Below are positions 53,572-62,649 of a DNA stretch of 64,000 bases, piece after piece. The notes beneath the pieces are model-generated. The model was given only the letters and a program-made list of their open reading frames with translations, was not told the origin of the DNA and searched no databases. A program made the position numbers and the translations under genes. Source of the DNA: Lentilactobacillus kisonensis DSM 19906 = JCM 15041 (GTDB taxonomy: Bacteria; Bacillota; Bacilli; Lactobacillales; Lactobacillaceae). Each line of letters starts with the position of its first letter. Positions within the stretch are counted from its first letter, which is position 1. Location of the stretch: contig NZ_AZEB01000002.1 in NCBI RefSeq assembly GCF_001434135.1, positions 124,001-188,000 of the forward strand. The letters are read 5' to 3'.

Positions 53572-56106
53572 ATGGCAGAATTAACCCACTTTTACGAAAA
53601 GTTTCAACCAACACATTACGATATTGATCTCGATATCAACCGGGAAACCAAACAATTTTCTGGTAAATCGACAATTACCGGTAATGCCAAGCAACAAGCG
53701 ATTTCAATTCATCAAAAATTCTTAACCATTGAATCCGTTCAGGCTGATGGTAGTGATGTGGTCTTTAAGGTCGACGACGAGAATGAAGCAATCAATATCG
53801 ACTTGCAAAAGACTGGTGACGTCACGCTGGCAATTGTATTTAAAGCTAAATTAACCGATACAATGATGGGCATTTATCCGTCATACTATGAAGTAAATGG
53901 CGCTAAGAAGCAGATTGTTGGTACTCAGTTTGAGACAACAGCTGCTCGCCAAGCCTTTCCTTGTGTGGATGAGCCTGAAGCTAAAGCCACGTTTGACTTA
54001 GCAATTAAGTATGATGAGCATCCAGGTGAAACGATCATTAGCAATATGCCCGAAGTTCGGACTGAAAATGGGGTTCACTACTTTGATACCACAATGAGAA
54101 TGTCGACTTACCTGATTGCTTTTGCGTTCGGTGATCTTCAGAGTAAGCAAACGACGACTAAAAGTGGTGTTAAGGTGGGCGTCTTTGCCACCAAAGCTCA
54201 TAAAGCCGATGAATTGGACTTTGCTTTAGATATTGCGAAACGCTCGATCGAATTCTATGAAAGCTTCTATCAAACCCCGTATCCACTACCGCATTCATGG
54301 CAACTGGCACTACCTGACTTTTCAGCGGGCGCAATGGAAAACTGGGGATTGGTAACTTATCGGGAAGCATATTTACTACTAGACCCTAAGAATACGTCAT
54401 TTGAAATGAAACAACTGGTTGCGACCGTCATTGCCCATGAGTTGGCACATCAGTGGTTCGGTGATTTAGTCACGATGAAGTGGTGGGATGATCTCTGGTT
54501 AAATGAGAGCTTTGCCAACATGATGGAATACGTGGCGATTGATGCCATTGAACCAGACTGGCATATTTGGGAAGTCTTTCAAACATCAGATGCTCCCGCA
54601 GCATTACAACGGGATGCGACAGACGGCGTTCAACCAGTTCACGTTCAGGTTGAAAACCCAGCTGAAATTGATTCGATTTTTGATTCCGCAATTGTTTATG
54701 CTAAGGGTGCCCGGATGCTGGTAATGGCAAGAGCCTTGGTTGGTGATGATGCGCTACGTACAGGCTTGAAGAATTATTTTGCCGCTCACAAGTTCCACAA
54801 TGCAACTGGTGCTGATTTATGGTCTGCATTAGGGGACGCTTCTGGAATGAACGTTGGGGCAATCATGAACTCGTGGCTGGAACAGCCTGGTTATCCGGTG
54901 GTCACTGCGGCAGTCGTTGATGGCAGCTTAACGCTAACCCAGCAGCAGTTCTTTATTGGCGATGGCAAGGATGTTGATCGCAAATGGCAGATTCCGCTAA
55001 ATAGTAACTACAGCGTTGTCCCTAAAATTATGGCCGACAAGCGTGTCACGATCGGAGATTACGCGCAACTACGACGGGATAGTGGCAAGCCATTCATCCT
55101 CAACGTTGGCAACAATTCACACTTTATCATTCAATATGATGAAACTTTGATGAAGGATATCCTGGATCACGTGGATTCGTTGGACGCCATTTCGCAGTTA
55201 CAAATTCTCCAAGACCTGCGTTTGTTAGCTGATGGCCGTAAAAACTCATACGCAAATATTGTGCCGTTATTGCCAAGGTTTGCAGATAGTCAGTCAAATA
55301 TCGTTAACGCGGCGTTATACCGAGTTGCCAATAATTTGAAGAAGTTTGTCACGCCTAACTCTAATGAAGAAAAAGCATTACAAACCTTCTTTGATAAACT
55401 GAGTGCAAAGCAAGTTTCCCGCTTAGGCTGGACACCAAAGGCTGGCGAATCAAATGATGATCAATTGACGCGGCCGTATGTATTGAATGCGGCATTATAT
55501 GCTAAGAATGCCACGGCAATTGCCTCGGCTCATCAATTGTTTACGGATAACCAAAATAAGCTCGTTTCCTTGCCAGCTGACGTTCGGGTGTTCGTATTAC
55601 GCAATGAGGTTAAAAACTTTGGTAGTGCCGACTTGTTTGACCAACTGCTATCAGCTTATCGTCAATCTTCAGATGCGAGTTACAAGGCTGATATTTGTGC
55701 TGCGTTGACGAGTACGACGGATCCTAAGTTGATTGCGAAGTTAGTTGAAAAGTTTGAGGATGCTGATACGATTAAGCCACAAGATTTGCGTGCCTGGTTC
55801 CGGGGTGTTCTAGCCAATGACAACGGTCAACAAGCGGCTTGGGATTGGATTAGAAATGATTGGCAGTGGTTAGAAGATACGGTTGGTGGCGACATGGAAT
55901 TCGCAACTTACATTACCGTGACGGCTAATATTTTCCATACTGCAGATCGACTCGCAGAGTTTAAGGCTTTCTTTGAACCCAAGATTCCAACACCAGGATT
56001 AACCCGCGAAATTAAAATGGATATTAGTATCATTGAAAGTCGCGTTAGTTTGGTTGAGGATGAGAAGCAGGCAGTTAACACTGCGGTTGAAAAAGCGATT
56101 AAGTAA
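53572..56106 (+). CDS. pepN: Aminopeptidase N (lysyl aminopeptidase)
   Basis: An 844-residue zinc metallopeptidase (family M1) that removes N-terminal residues from peptides in the cytoplasm, acting after Opp-mediated uptake. The exopeptidase motif GAMEN lies at about 254-258 and the zinc site HELAH at about 289-293, with the third ligand Glu in NESFAN about 18 residues later. The C-terminal half is the helical ERAP1-like domain. ATG 53572 has AGGAGG upstream and is just downstream of the promoter; an in-frame extension to 53245 runs through palindromic repeats and is not real. The length equals that of lactococcal PepN. A terminator follows. Confidence 0.96.
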   Translation: MAELTHFYEKFQPTHYDIDLDINRETKQFSGKSTITGNAKQQAISIHQKFLTIESVQADGSDVVFKVDDENEAINIDLQKTGDVTLAIVFKAKLTDTMMGIYPSYYEVNGAKKQIVGTQFETTAARQAFPCVDEPEAKATFDLAIKYDEHPGETIISNMPEVRTENGVHYFDTTMRMSTYLIAFAFGDLQSKQTTTKSGVKVGVFATKAHKADELDFALDIAKRSIEFYESFYQTPYPLPHSWQLALPDFSAGAMENWGLVTYREAYLLLDPKNTSFEMKQLVATVIAHELAHQWFGDLVTMKWWDDLWLNESFANMMEYVAIDAIEPDWHIWEVFQTSDAPAALQRDATDGVQPVHVQVENPAEIDSIFDSAIVYAKGARMLVMARALVGDDALRTGLKNYFAAHKFHNATGADLWSALGDASGMNVGAIMNSWLEQPGYPVVTAAVVDGSLTLTQQQFFIGDGKDVDRKWQIPLNSNYSVVPKIMADKRVTIGDYAQLRRDSGKPFILNVGNNSHFIIQYDETLMKDILDHVDSLDAISQLQILQDLRLLADGRKNSYANIVPLLPRFADSQSNIVNAALYRVANNLKKFVTPNSNEEKALQTFFDKLSAKQVSRLGWTPKAGESNDDQLTRPYVLNAALYAKNATAIASAHQLFTDNQNKLVSLPADVRVFVLRNEVKNFGSADLFDQLLSAYRQSSDASYKADICAALTSTTDPKLIAKLVEKFEDADTIKPQDLRAWFRGVLANDNGQQAAWDWIRNDWQWLEDTVGGDMEFATYITVTANIFHTADRLAEFKAFFEPKIPTPGLTREIKMDISIIESRVSLVEDEKQAVNTAVEKAIK

Positions 56107-56138
56107 CTGACTTTTAATTGAAAATAATTAATCTTTAT

Positions 56139-56184
56139 AAAAGTGGCTGGCATACCCCATTTAAGGGAATCCAGTCACTTTTTT
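56139..56184 (+). terminator. Intrinsic terminator of pepN
   Basis: AAAAGTGGCTGG...CCAGTCACTTTTTT hairpin with a T run, 33 bases after the stop codon. Confidence 0.85.
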
Positions 56185-56348
56185 GAATGGTTATCTGGTT
56201 TACTGACGTTATGTTAATTAATGAAGGTCAGTTTGTGGGGATTAGTGATGGTTGTTATCACAAGATGCAAATTTGATGTCTCAATGGTTAACTTACTGAT
56301 TGTTACAAAAACATAACACACTTGAAATGAAGTTTAATCTGGACTGAT

Positions 56349-56376
56349 TTGACAGTCTACCGAAATGTAATATTTT
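56349..56376 (+). promoter_or_regulatory. Promoter of the lysozyme-lipoprotein operon
   Basis: TTGACA (56349-56354), 16 bp, TATTTT (56371-56376). It leaves a leader of about 95 bases before the gene, which contains an inverted repeat TTGATTG / CAATCAA (about 56423-56450). The rest of 56185-56476 shows no gene. Confidence 0.5.
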
Positions 56377-56476
56377 ATTGCAAACAGCCATCTGACATTG
56401 TATCGAATTGGAATTTATCGTATGTTGATTGAGTGTTCAATCGACAATCAATAAATAACATATGAGGTGGCTTTAA

Positions 56477-57400
56477 ATGATCATCGGAAAATCAAAACTA
56501 AAGATTATTATTTTATCAGTATTTACACTGATTTTTTCATTCTCACTGCTTGGTGGGATTAAAGCATCAGCTAGTTCAACGATCATCCCTGATATTTCCG
56601 AATGGCAGGGCAAACTTAGCGATTCGCAGGTGGCGGATCTAAAGGGCCAAGTGCCATTTATCATCAATCGTCGCCAGTATGGCGCAAATTATGTTGATAA
56701 GTATGCGACCAGCAATACGAATCTGTATGTCAAGTATGGTATTCCGTTTGGAGAGTACGATTACGCAACCTTTACAAGCGCAGCTAGTGCCAAACAAGAG
56801 GCAAAGTTGTTCTATCAGCGGTCTAACAAGAACGCAAAGTTTTATGTCCTTGATTATGAAGAAAACAATGTTAAGTCGGGTTCAACGAATGCCGCTGTGA
56901 AGGCGTGGTATAATGAAATGCGGTCATTGACGAATGAAAAGTTAATTTTCTATTCTTACCAATCATTTGCAACGACGTACGCTAATACAGCCAAGAAGTC
57001 CTTTGACGCTCAGTGGATTGCTAACTATTCTGCAAAGCCGACAATTCAAACCGATTTATGGCAGTATAGCAACAAAAAGTACATTCCAGCGCTTAAAGAA
57101 TCGGTTGATGCCAGTACAATTCTGAATTCAAGTAAGCCAGTTACGTGGTGGGTTGGTGGTACAGAAGCCAAGGCGGTCAAAGCGTCCTATTTCTCTAGTG
57201 TTGTATCATCAGTAACCGTTAATAAGAAGGTTTATCTGTATAACTCAACGACTTTCACGAAGGCTAACCGGGTTAAAGCACTAGCCCCTGGGGCAACCGT
57301 TCAAATTAGTGATATTAAACAGCGGGCAACTGGCTCATATTACTTTGTGACGGCTGATGGTCAATATTTGACTGCCAATAAAAATTATGTGGCCCAATAA
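56477..57400 (+). CDS. Secreted GH25 lysozyme (N-acetylmuramidase) with C-terminal cell-wall module
   Basis: A 307-residue exported muramidase. The signal peptide MIIGKSKLKIIILSVFTLIFSFSLLGGIKASA is followed by the GH25 barrel (about 35-225), with the N-terminal Asp in IIPDISEWQG, the catalytic DxE in YVLDYEENN, and IANYSAKPTIQTDLWQYSNKKYI near the end. The last 75 residues form a basic module (VNKKVYLYNSTTFTKANRVKAL ... YLTANKNYV) like the DUF5776 units of the surface protein at 3.3 kb, probably for wall binding. TGAGGTGGCTTTAA precedes the ATG. Likely role: peptidoglycan remodelling or autolysis. Co-transcribed with the lipoprotein gene 26 bases downstream. Confidence 0.9.
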   Translation: MIIGKSKLKIIILSVFTLIFSFSLLGGIKASASSTIIPDISEWQGKLSDSQVADLKGQVPFIINRRQYGANYVDKYATSNTNLYVKYGIPFGEYDYATFTSAASAKQEAKLFYQRSNKNAKFYVLDYEENNVKSGSTNAAVKAWYNEMRSLTNEKLIFYSYQSFATTYANTAKKSFDAQWIANYSAKPTIQTDLWQYSNKKYIPALKESVDASTILNSSKPVTWWVGGTEAKAVKASYFSSVVSSVTVNKKVYLYNSTTFTKANRVKALAPGATVQISDIKQRATGSYYFVTADGQYLTANKNYVAQ

Positions 57401-57426
57401 TTAAGCAAAAGTGACGGAGGTAACCA

Positions 57427-58272
57427 ATGAAGGTTTACAAATTAGGTGGTATTTTGTTGCTGAGTCTGATTCTTGTGGGCTGCGGCAATGGAAACGCCGA
57501 TAAGAGCAAACTTAGTAGTGAATCCAAGACAACAATGCAGAATTCCAGTTCTGCAAGTTCAAGTAGCCAGACCAGTAAGCAGGCGGCTGCTTCAAGTAGC
57601 AACGCCGCTAGTTCAAGCTCAGCGACAACCAAAACAAGTGGTTCTCAGGCAAATGACAACTATGATTTTTCCTCATTGACGAAGCAGTTAGCTAGCCAAT
57701 TGCCAGGAACAAAATTACCGCAAGCTTCAGGCCTTAGTCAATCTAGTAAGGCAGTTCATATCCGTTATACGGGAAATTCTGCGAATAACACAATTTACTA
57801 TAGTTTAGGTAATGAAGGCTTGAAGTTAAATGATGCCAGCATTAAGTCCGAATCTGCCTATGCAGTTTTGAGCAAGAAAACGTACGATTCTGCTCATGCT
57901 GCCCAGCAAGAGTTGGATTATACTAGTCCTCAAGCTAACAAAGGATTACCTAAGATTAACTTGGGCCATTCAATTGTTGGTCATATTCAAGGCGGAGCTG
58001 GTCAACAGTATATTTCCTGGAACGAAGGAAATTGGTCGGTTAATGTTCATGGTAGCAAGGTCAATAATACATCACCGAGAAAGTCAGCAAAGACGATGGC
58101 GGCAATGTTTGATACTTATGCGTTACCCGCACCGAAAAACCAAGGAACAATTAAATTTAGCGTGGGCACTGGTCAGGACCAGACGATTGCCTGGCAAGAA
58201 AATAACGTTATCTATACGTTAAAAACGAATGATCAGGCTGTGGGGATTAGAATGGCAGCAAGTATCAAGTAA
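57427..58272 (+). CDS. Lipoprotein of unknown function
   Basis: A 281-residue lipoprotein with lipobox LVGC (Cys19) and a long Ser/Ala/Thr-rich linker (about 25-75). The folded part (about 80-281) begins YDFSSLTKQLASQLPGTKLP, contains GAGQQYISWNEGNWSVNVHGS, and ends QDQTIAWQENNVIYTLKTNDQAVGIRMAASIK. No family recognised, but similar proteins with this Trp-containing ending are common on lactobacillar surfaces. GACGGAGG precedes the ATG. It shares an operon with the lysozyme, suggesting a role at the cell wall. Its TAA stop abuts the remnant of a palindromic repeat. Confidence 0.78.
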   Translation: MKVYKLGGILLLSLILVGCGNGNADKSKLSSESKTTMQNSSSASSSSQTSKQAAASSSNAASSSSATTKTSGSQANDNYDFSSLTKQLASQLPGTKLPQASGLSQSSKAVHIRYTGNSANNTIYYSLGNEGLKLNDASIKSESAYAVLSKKTYDSAHAAQQELDYTSPQANKGLPKINLGHSIVGHIQGGAGQQYISWNEGNWSVNVHGSKVNNTSPRKSAKTMAAMFDTYALPAPKNQGTIKFSVGTGQDQTIAWQENNVIYTLKTNDQAVGIRMAASIK

Positions 58273-58292
58273 GAGTGCGGAACCAAGCGTTT
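58272..58292 (+). repeat. Truncated left end of a palindromic repeat (type 2)
   Basis: Only AGAGTGCGGAACCAAGCG and a few more bases remain, beginning on the last A of the lipoprotein stop codon. The rest of the element is missing, so it was deleted or the copy never completed. Confidence 0.75.
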
Positions 58293-58403
58293 CTTCTTTA
58301 TGTAATCAAGAACAATTACAAACTAATTATTAAAGCAGAATAGCCATTTTCGGCTCCTTTCTAAGTTGGGGCCATCAAAAAGTGGCTATAATAGTTATTC
58401 GTT

Positions 58404-58440
58404 TAACGTATCAGCACAATTGCTGGTGCGTTTTTCTTTT
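58404..58440 (+). terminator. Intrinsic terminator after the lysozyme operon
   Basis: ACG...CAGCA / TGCTG...CGT stem (CAGCACAATTGCTG) followed by TTTTTCTTTT. Confidence 0.7.
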
Positions 58441-58543
58441 ATCAAAATTGAGTTGACCACGTGCCATCTCTGTGTGATATTGCACGAGCAATCTGTCTGT
58501 CGTAGAATAATTAAGTATTAATAGGGATGAGGTGGCTTTAATT

Positions 58544-59041
58544 ATGATTAAGTTTGACTATGCAAAACAGGCAGAACTGCCCAAGATTGTGGCAATTTAT
58601 AATGAAACAATTCCCAGTCGACTAGCTACGGCGGATCTGGAACCAGTTTCAGTTGCTTCCCGCCAGCCGTGGTTTGAATCATTTAACCCAGATAGCCGTC
58701 CGCTTTGGGTGATTAAGGACGATGATAAGATTGCTGGATGGGTAGGCTTAGAATCATTTTATGGCCGGCCAGCTTATCATAAGACGGCGGAAATCAGTAT
58801 CTATATTGACAAGAATTTCCGTCACCAGGGAATTGGTCAGCAAGCGATTGTCTACGTGACAAGTCAATTGCCCCGATTAGGGTTAGATGCGTTGGTCGCC
58901 TTTATTTTTAGCCATAATCAGCCAAGCCAACATCTATTTAAGCAAAATCAATTTGAAACATGGGGCCATTTACCAGACGTTGCAATAATGGATGGTCAAC
59001 GGCGGAGTTTAGATATTCTGGGCAGGCATTTTAAGAAGTGA
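58544..59041 (+). CDS. GNAT acetyltransferase (phosphinothricin acetyltransferase-like)
   Basis: A 165-residue N-acetyltransferase. FDYAKQAELPKIVAIYNETIPSRLATADLEPV matches the N-terminus of Pat/YwnH-like enzymes. The acetyl-CoA site is visible as IYIDKNFRHQGIGQQAIVYVTSQ (Q/RxxGxG motif RHQGIG), and the C-terminus as FIFSHNQPSQHLFKQNQFETWGHLPDVAIMDGQRRSLDILG. ATG 58544 has GAGGTGGC upstream. Such enzymes detoxify amino-acid analogues or acetylate methionine derivatives. The last codons and TGA stop lie at the left end of a palindromic repeat. Confidence 0.88.
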   Translation: MIKFDYAKQAELPKIVAIYNETIPSRLATADLEPVSVASRQPWFESFNPDSRPLWVIKDDDKIAGWVGLESFYGRPAYHKTAEISIYIDKNFRHQGIGQQAIVYVTSQLPRLGLDALVAFIFSHNQPSQHLFKQNQFETWGHLPDVAIMDGQRRSLDILGRHFKK

Positions 59042-59251
59042 GCGAAACAAAGCGGTTAGAAAGCGGAGCCTAAGCCACTCCTGTTGAAAGCCATGGGATT
59101 GGGCTTTTGACAGGAGTGGCTTAGGTGCAGCTTTCTGTTTTGTGGAGCGGTCCTAATCTGTGATGTCTAAGAGACCAGGCCTTTGTACATTCGGGCTTGG
59201 ATTTTCGGCGGTGAAGACTGAGATGCAGGTCTCTGTTTGGTGCAGCACGTT
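59037..59251 (+). repeat. Palindromic intergenic repeat, type 1, plus right half
   Basis: The full copy at 59037-59156 has left end AAGTGAGCG, supplying the TGA stop of the GNAT gene; arms ACAAAGC / GTTTTGT; variable stem GCCACTCCTGT / ACAGGAGTGGC; right end GGAGCGGTCCTAA. A degenerate right half with type 2 end follows (59161-59251, ending GCAGCACG). Confidence 0.85.
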
Positions 59252-59360
59252 CTACTATGTAGGGGGGGAACGCTCGGTGACTAAGATAAAACGCATTTCA
59301 CCATACTAACAAGAAAGCCAAAAATTCCCAGATCATCAATTTAACATATTTCATCAAACC

Positions 59361-59390
59361 ACGCCTGGAATATTATCTAGGCGTTTTTTA
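59361..59390 (+). terminator. Intrinsic terminator upstream of copY
   Basis: ACGCCTGG / TAGGCGT stem with an AT-rich loop and TTTTTT, ending any transcript coming from the GNAT gene. Confidence 0.7.
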
Positions 59391-59432
59391 GTGTCATGGT
59401 ATTTTCTGGCAGAAAGGTTGCATTATTGTGAC

Positions 59433-59473
59433 TACAGTTGTAAACTAATAAGCGTTAAGAGACTACAAACGTA
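59433..59473 (+). promoter_or_regulatory. Two cop boxes, operators of the copper operon
   Basis: TACAGTTGTA (59433-59442) fits the CopY operator consensus TACANNTGTA exactly. TACAAACGTA (59464-59473) matches in all but one position of the right half. Two boxes about 31 bp apart before copY are the usual arrangement in lactic acid bacteria. Confidence 0.85.
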
Positions 59474-59504
59474 AACTTAGAATTCAATTAATGGAGGAAG
59501 CCAA

Positions 59505-59936
59505 TTGAAGGATGCAAAGAATGTAACCATCACCGATTCTGAATGGATCGTTATGAGAGCAATTTGGACAATGGGGCATGCAACTAGTCGTGAATTAATC
59601 GATGCTATGAATGAATTAGAAGGTTGGTCAGCTTCAACAACCAAAACGTTACTTCATAGGTTGATTCAAAAACAGGCGGTTGCGCAGTATGGCGATAGTC
59701 GACCATTTACGTATAAGCCTGTCGTTGGTGAGAAAGAATCAATGGCGGCAGCGGCAGATGATCTGTTTGATCATATGTGTGCAATGCGGGCTGGTTCGAC
59801 AATTGCCGGCGTTATTCAGTCCAGGGAACTCTCACGGGCAGATATTGCGAACTTACAGGCAATTCTAGCTGAAAAGGCTAAAACAGCACCCGAAGAAGTT
59901 CAGTGTAACTGTTTGCCAGGTGATCAAACGTGTTAA
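59505..59936 (+). CDS. copY: CopY/TcrY family copper-responsive repressor
   Basis: A 143-residue BlaI/MecI-type winged-helix repressor. The DNA-binding part is ITDSEWIVMRAIWTMGHATSRELIDAMNELEGWSASTTKTLLHRLIQK. The C-terminus is CNCLPGDQTC. The CopY metal motif is CxCxxxxCxC; here the third Cys is replaced by Gln, leaving three Cys. Repression is normally relieved when copper(I) displaces zinc from this motif, so sensing may be altered. The start is TTG 59505 with GGAGG 7 bases upstream. It is preceded by two cop boxes and followed by copB after a gap containing palindromic repeats in reverse orientation. Confidence 0.9.
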   Translation: MKDAKNVTITDSEWIVMRAIWTMGHATSRELIDAMNELEGWSASTTKTLLHRLIQKQAVAQYGDSRPFTYKPVVGEKESMAAAADDLFDHMCAMRAGSTIAGVIQSRELSRADIANLQAILAEKAKTAPEEVQCNCLPGDQTC

Positions 59937-59963
59937 GACTGTGTTGCTTTGCTCACTTTTAGG

Positions 59964-60196
59964 ATTGCTGCACAAAGCAGAAGCCTGAACCTAAGTCGTC
60001 TTTACAAAAATCTAGAACCTGTGATTTCTAACGGAAAAAATTATGAGCTTTTGTTGTAATTCTTATTTATATAGTGGAATGGTGCTCCGCAAAGCAGAAA
60101 GCTGCACCTAAGCTACTCCGTTCAAAAATCCAAAACCAGGATTTCTGAACGGAGTAGCTTAGGCTTCGCTTTCTAACCGCTTTGCTACGCACACTT
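59964..60196 (-). repeat. Palindromic intergenic repeats in reverse orientation (one partial, one full)
   Basis: A partial copy at about 59964-60030 starts with the reversed right end (TTAGGATTGCTGCACAAAGC) and stops after the loop. A full copy at 60081-60196 has reversed ends GTGCTCCGC and TACGCACAC and the 13-bp stem GCTACTCCGTTCA / TGAACGGAGTAGC. The left end of the full copy lies 23 bp before the copB start, outside its AGGAGG site. This is the same spacing as at minus-strand genes elsewhere. Confidence 0.85.
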
Positions 60197-60218
60197 ACTT
60201 TTTAGGAGGTCGATAATC

Positions 60219-62423
60219 ATGGCAAATAAAGAAAACCATATGAATATGAAAAACATGAATGCTAAGAATATGGCAAATAATGAATCAAATATGAGTCATA
60301 TGGATCATGATGGCATGAATATGGATCACAATATGTCAAAAATGGATCACAGCCAAATGAATATGGACCACGAAAGGATGAACATGAGTGGGATGGATCA
60401 CGACGATATGGATATGGCTGGGACCGACATGATGATGCACGGTGGCTCAATGATGCACATGGGGAATTTGAAAGTTAAATTTTGGGTTTCCGTTGTCTTG
60501 GCGATTCCAGTTTTACTGTTAGCACCAATCATGGGCTTAAACGTTTCCATCCTTAGTTTCAGTTCACCGCTAATTGTTGGCATTATTATCGTTTTGTTTG
60601 ATACAGCGCTTTACTTTTATGGTGGGATGCCATTTTTAAAAGGGGCTAAAGCAGAAATTCAGGATAAATCTCCTGAAATGATGACGTTAGTAACCCTTGG
60701 AATTTCCGTTTCCTATTTTTACAGTTTGTACGCATTCATTGCCAACAATTTCTTGAATCCGGCAAATCATGTAATGGATTTTTCGTTCGAACTTGCAACT
60801 CTGATTTTAATTATGCTTCTAGGGCACTGGATTGAAATGAATGCATTGATGGGGGCTGGGGATGCCTTGCAAAAAATGGCAGCCCTGTTGCCTAAGACGG
60901 CCCATTTAGTTACGGATAATGGTGAAACAAAAGAAGTGCCGGTATCTGACTTAAAGGTCGGTCAAGCTTTCCAAGTCCGTTCAGGTGAGAGTATTCCAGC
61001 CGATGGTGTCATTACGGCTGGGGAGTCGACCGTGAATGAAGCACTGGTAACCGGTGAATCTGCTGCCGTTACCAAGAACGTTGGCGATAAGGTCATTGGT
61101 GGTGCAACCAACAATAATGGAACGCTAACGGTTAAAATTAGCGGGACCGGTGACTCTGGCTATCTTTCTCAGGTAATGAAAATGGTTCAAACTGCCCAGC
61201 AAGCCAAATCTAAAGCAGAAGATAAAGCTGACTTAGTTGCCAAGTATCTATTTTACGCGGCATTTGGTGTCGGGATTATTGCTTTCTTTGCCTGGTTACC
61301 CCAGGGATTGGCGACCGCAATGACGATCATGGTGACCGTCTTCGTGATTGCTTGCCCGCACGCATTAGGATTAGCGATTCCATTAGTGGTTTCTCGCTCT
61401 ACTACGATTGGAGCTCAAAATGGGCTATTAGTTCGAAATCGCCAAGCCATTGAAGCGAGTCAACATGTTAGCCACGTTCTCTTGGATAAAACTGGCACGT
61501 TAACAGAAGGTAAATTTACGGTGAACGCATTGATTCCAAATGATGGGATTGATGAAGCAACGTTATTAAGCCGACTGGCAGCCCTTGAAAATAATTCGAC
61601 TCATCCGCTGGCCCAGGCAATCATTACTGAAGCTCAAACGAAAGGGATCGTAGTTGGTGCGGCTGAAAAGTCTCAAAACATCCCTGGGGTTGGTATTTCT
61701 GGTAATGTTGACGGCACTGACTATACAATTGTTAACGGTAACTATTTAACGAAGCAGGGGATCAAGTTTGATAAGACTATCGCTGACAAATGGGCTGCTA
61801 AGGGTAATTCAGTCAGCTTTCTATTGCAGGGTACCCAGGTTCAGGGGATGGTTGCTGAAGGCGACACCATCAAAGCGGGTGCTAAGGAATTAATTAGTGG
61901 CCTCCAGAAGCGAGGAATTACGCCGGTAATGCTCACTGGCGATAATCAAAAAGCCGCGGAACACGTTGCTAATATCCTGGGACTAACTGAATTTCATGCA
62001 GGCCTATTACCAGATGATAAGCAAAAAATTATTGCTGATTATCAAGCAAAGGGTAATCACGTCATCATGGTCGGTGATGGCGTAAATGACGCGCCGAGCC
62101 TTGCTGCAGCCGATATTGGAATTGCAATTGGAGCCGGAACTGATGTTGCCATTGATTCCGCCGATGTTGTGTTGGTTAAGTCAGAACCCAGTGATATTTT
62201 ACATTTCCTTGATTTGGCTAAACTCACAAACCGGAAAATGGTTCAAAACCTCTGGTGGGGAGCAGGCTACAATATTGTGGCAATTCCACTCGCTGCCGGT
62301 GTGTTGTCATTTATTGGAATCATTCTAGACCCAGCCGTTGGTGCTGCGGTCATGGCGATGTCGACAATTATCGTGGCAATTAATGCGATGGGATTGACTG
62401 GTGAAAAGATCAAAAACGCGTAG
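60219..62423 (+). CDS. copB: Copper-exporting P-type ATPase CopB
   Basis: A 734-residue P1B-type ATPase that exports copper or silver across the membrane. Residues 1-85 are a Met/His/Asp-rich metal-binding tail with repeated M-x-x-M and MDH units. The channel motif is CPH (VIACPHALGLAIP), typical of the CopB subgroup, whereas CopA has CPC. Also visible are the TGES loop (ALVTGESAAV), phosphorylation site DKTGTLTEG, HP motif (NNSTHPLAQAI), and GDGVNDAPSLAAADIGIAIG. AGGAGGTCGATAATC precedes the ATG. It follows copY and should be induced by copper through the cop boxes. Confidence 0.94.
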   Translation: MANKENHMNMKNMNAKNMANNESNMSHMDHDGMNMDHNMSKMDHSQMNMDHERMNMSGMDHDDMDMAGTDMMMHGGSMMHMGNLKVKFWVSVVLAIPVLLLAPIMGLNVSILSFSSPLIVGIIIVLFDTALYFYGGMPFLKGAKAEIQDKSPEMMTLVTLGISVSYFYSLYAFIANNFLNPANHVMDFSFELATLILIMLLGHWIEMNALMGAGDALQKMAALLPKTAHLVTDNGETKEVPVSDLKVGQAFQVRSGESIPADGVITAGESTVNEALVTGESAAVTKNVGDKVIGGATNNNGTLTVKISGTGDSGYLSQVMKMVQTAQQAKSKAEDKADLVAKYLFYAAFGVGIIAFFAWLPQGLATAMTIMVTVFVIACPHALGLAIPLVVSRSTTIGAQNGLLVRNRQAIEASQHVSHVLLDKTGTLTEGKFTVNALIPNDGIDEATLLSRLAALENNSTHPLAQAIITEAQTKGIVVGAAEKSQNIPGVGISGNVDGTDYTIVNGNYLTKQGIKFDKTIADKWAAKGNSVSFLLQGTQVQGMVAEGDTIKAGAKELISGLQKRGITPVMLTGDNQKAAEHVANILGLTEFHAGLLPDDKQKIIADYQAKGNHVIMVGDGVNDAPSLAAADIGIAIGAGTDVAIDSADVVLVKSEPSDILHFLDLAKLTNRKMVQNLWWGAGYNIVAIPLAAGVLSFIGIILDPAVGAAVMAMSTIIVAINAMGLTGEKIKNA

Positions 62424-62442
62424 TTAAGTTATGACAAAAAAG

Positions 62443-62557
62443 ACTGGGACAATAGGCGTTTAGATCCCAGAATTTAACGAAGGAGGGCCATTATTCCTGT
62501 TTTTGGGAATAGTGGTCCTCCTTTGTTAAATGGCAGGGATCTGCCGTTTGTCGCAGA
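62443..62557 (+). repeat. Divergent member of the palindromic repeat family
   Basis: The architecture is the same (GGGAC...GGCGTTTAGATCCC, a long inner stem AATTTAAC-AAGGAGG / CCTCCTTTGTTAAAT, a loop with CCTGTTTTTGGG, then GGGATCTGCC, GTCGCAGAT), but the primary sequence differs strongly from the other copies. Outer arms GATCCC / GGGATC are paired. It is placed right after copB, 20 bp from its stop codon. It may be a second subfamily. Bases 62558-62649 show nothing more than a 21-codon frame. Confidence 0.6.
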
Positions 62558-62649
62558 TTTAATCAATATAAAGGTGGTGATCAACGTTGCCATTACAAAT
62601 GAATGAAATGAGGTATGTCCCACCCGCTTCTTTGCAATCGTCACGTTAA

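Noticed and set aside
62587-62649. 21-codon frame MPLQMNEMRYVPPASLQSSR after copB
   Set aside because: It has a TTG start with a GGTGGTG purine stretch, but is very short, without neighbours or recognisable similarity. Possible, but not supportable.
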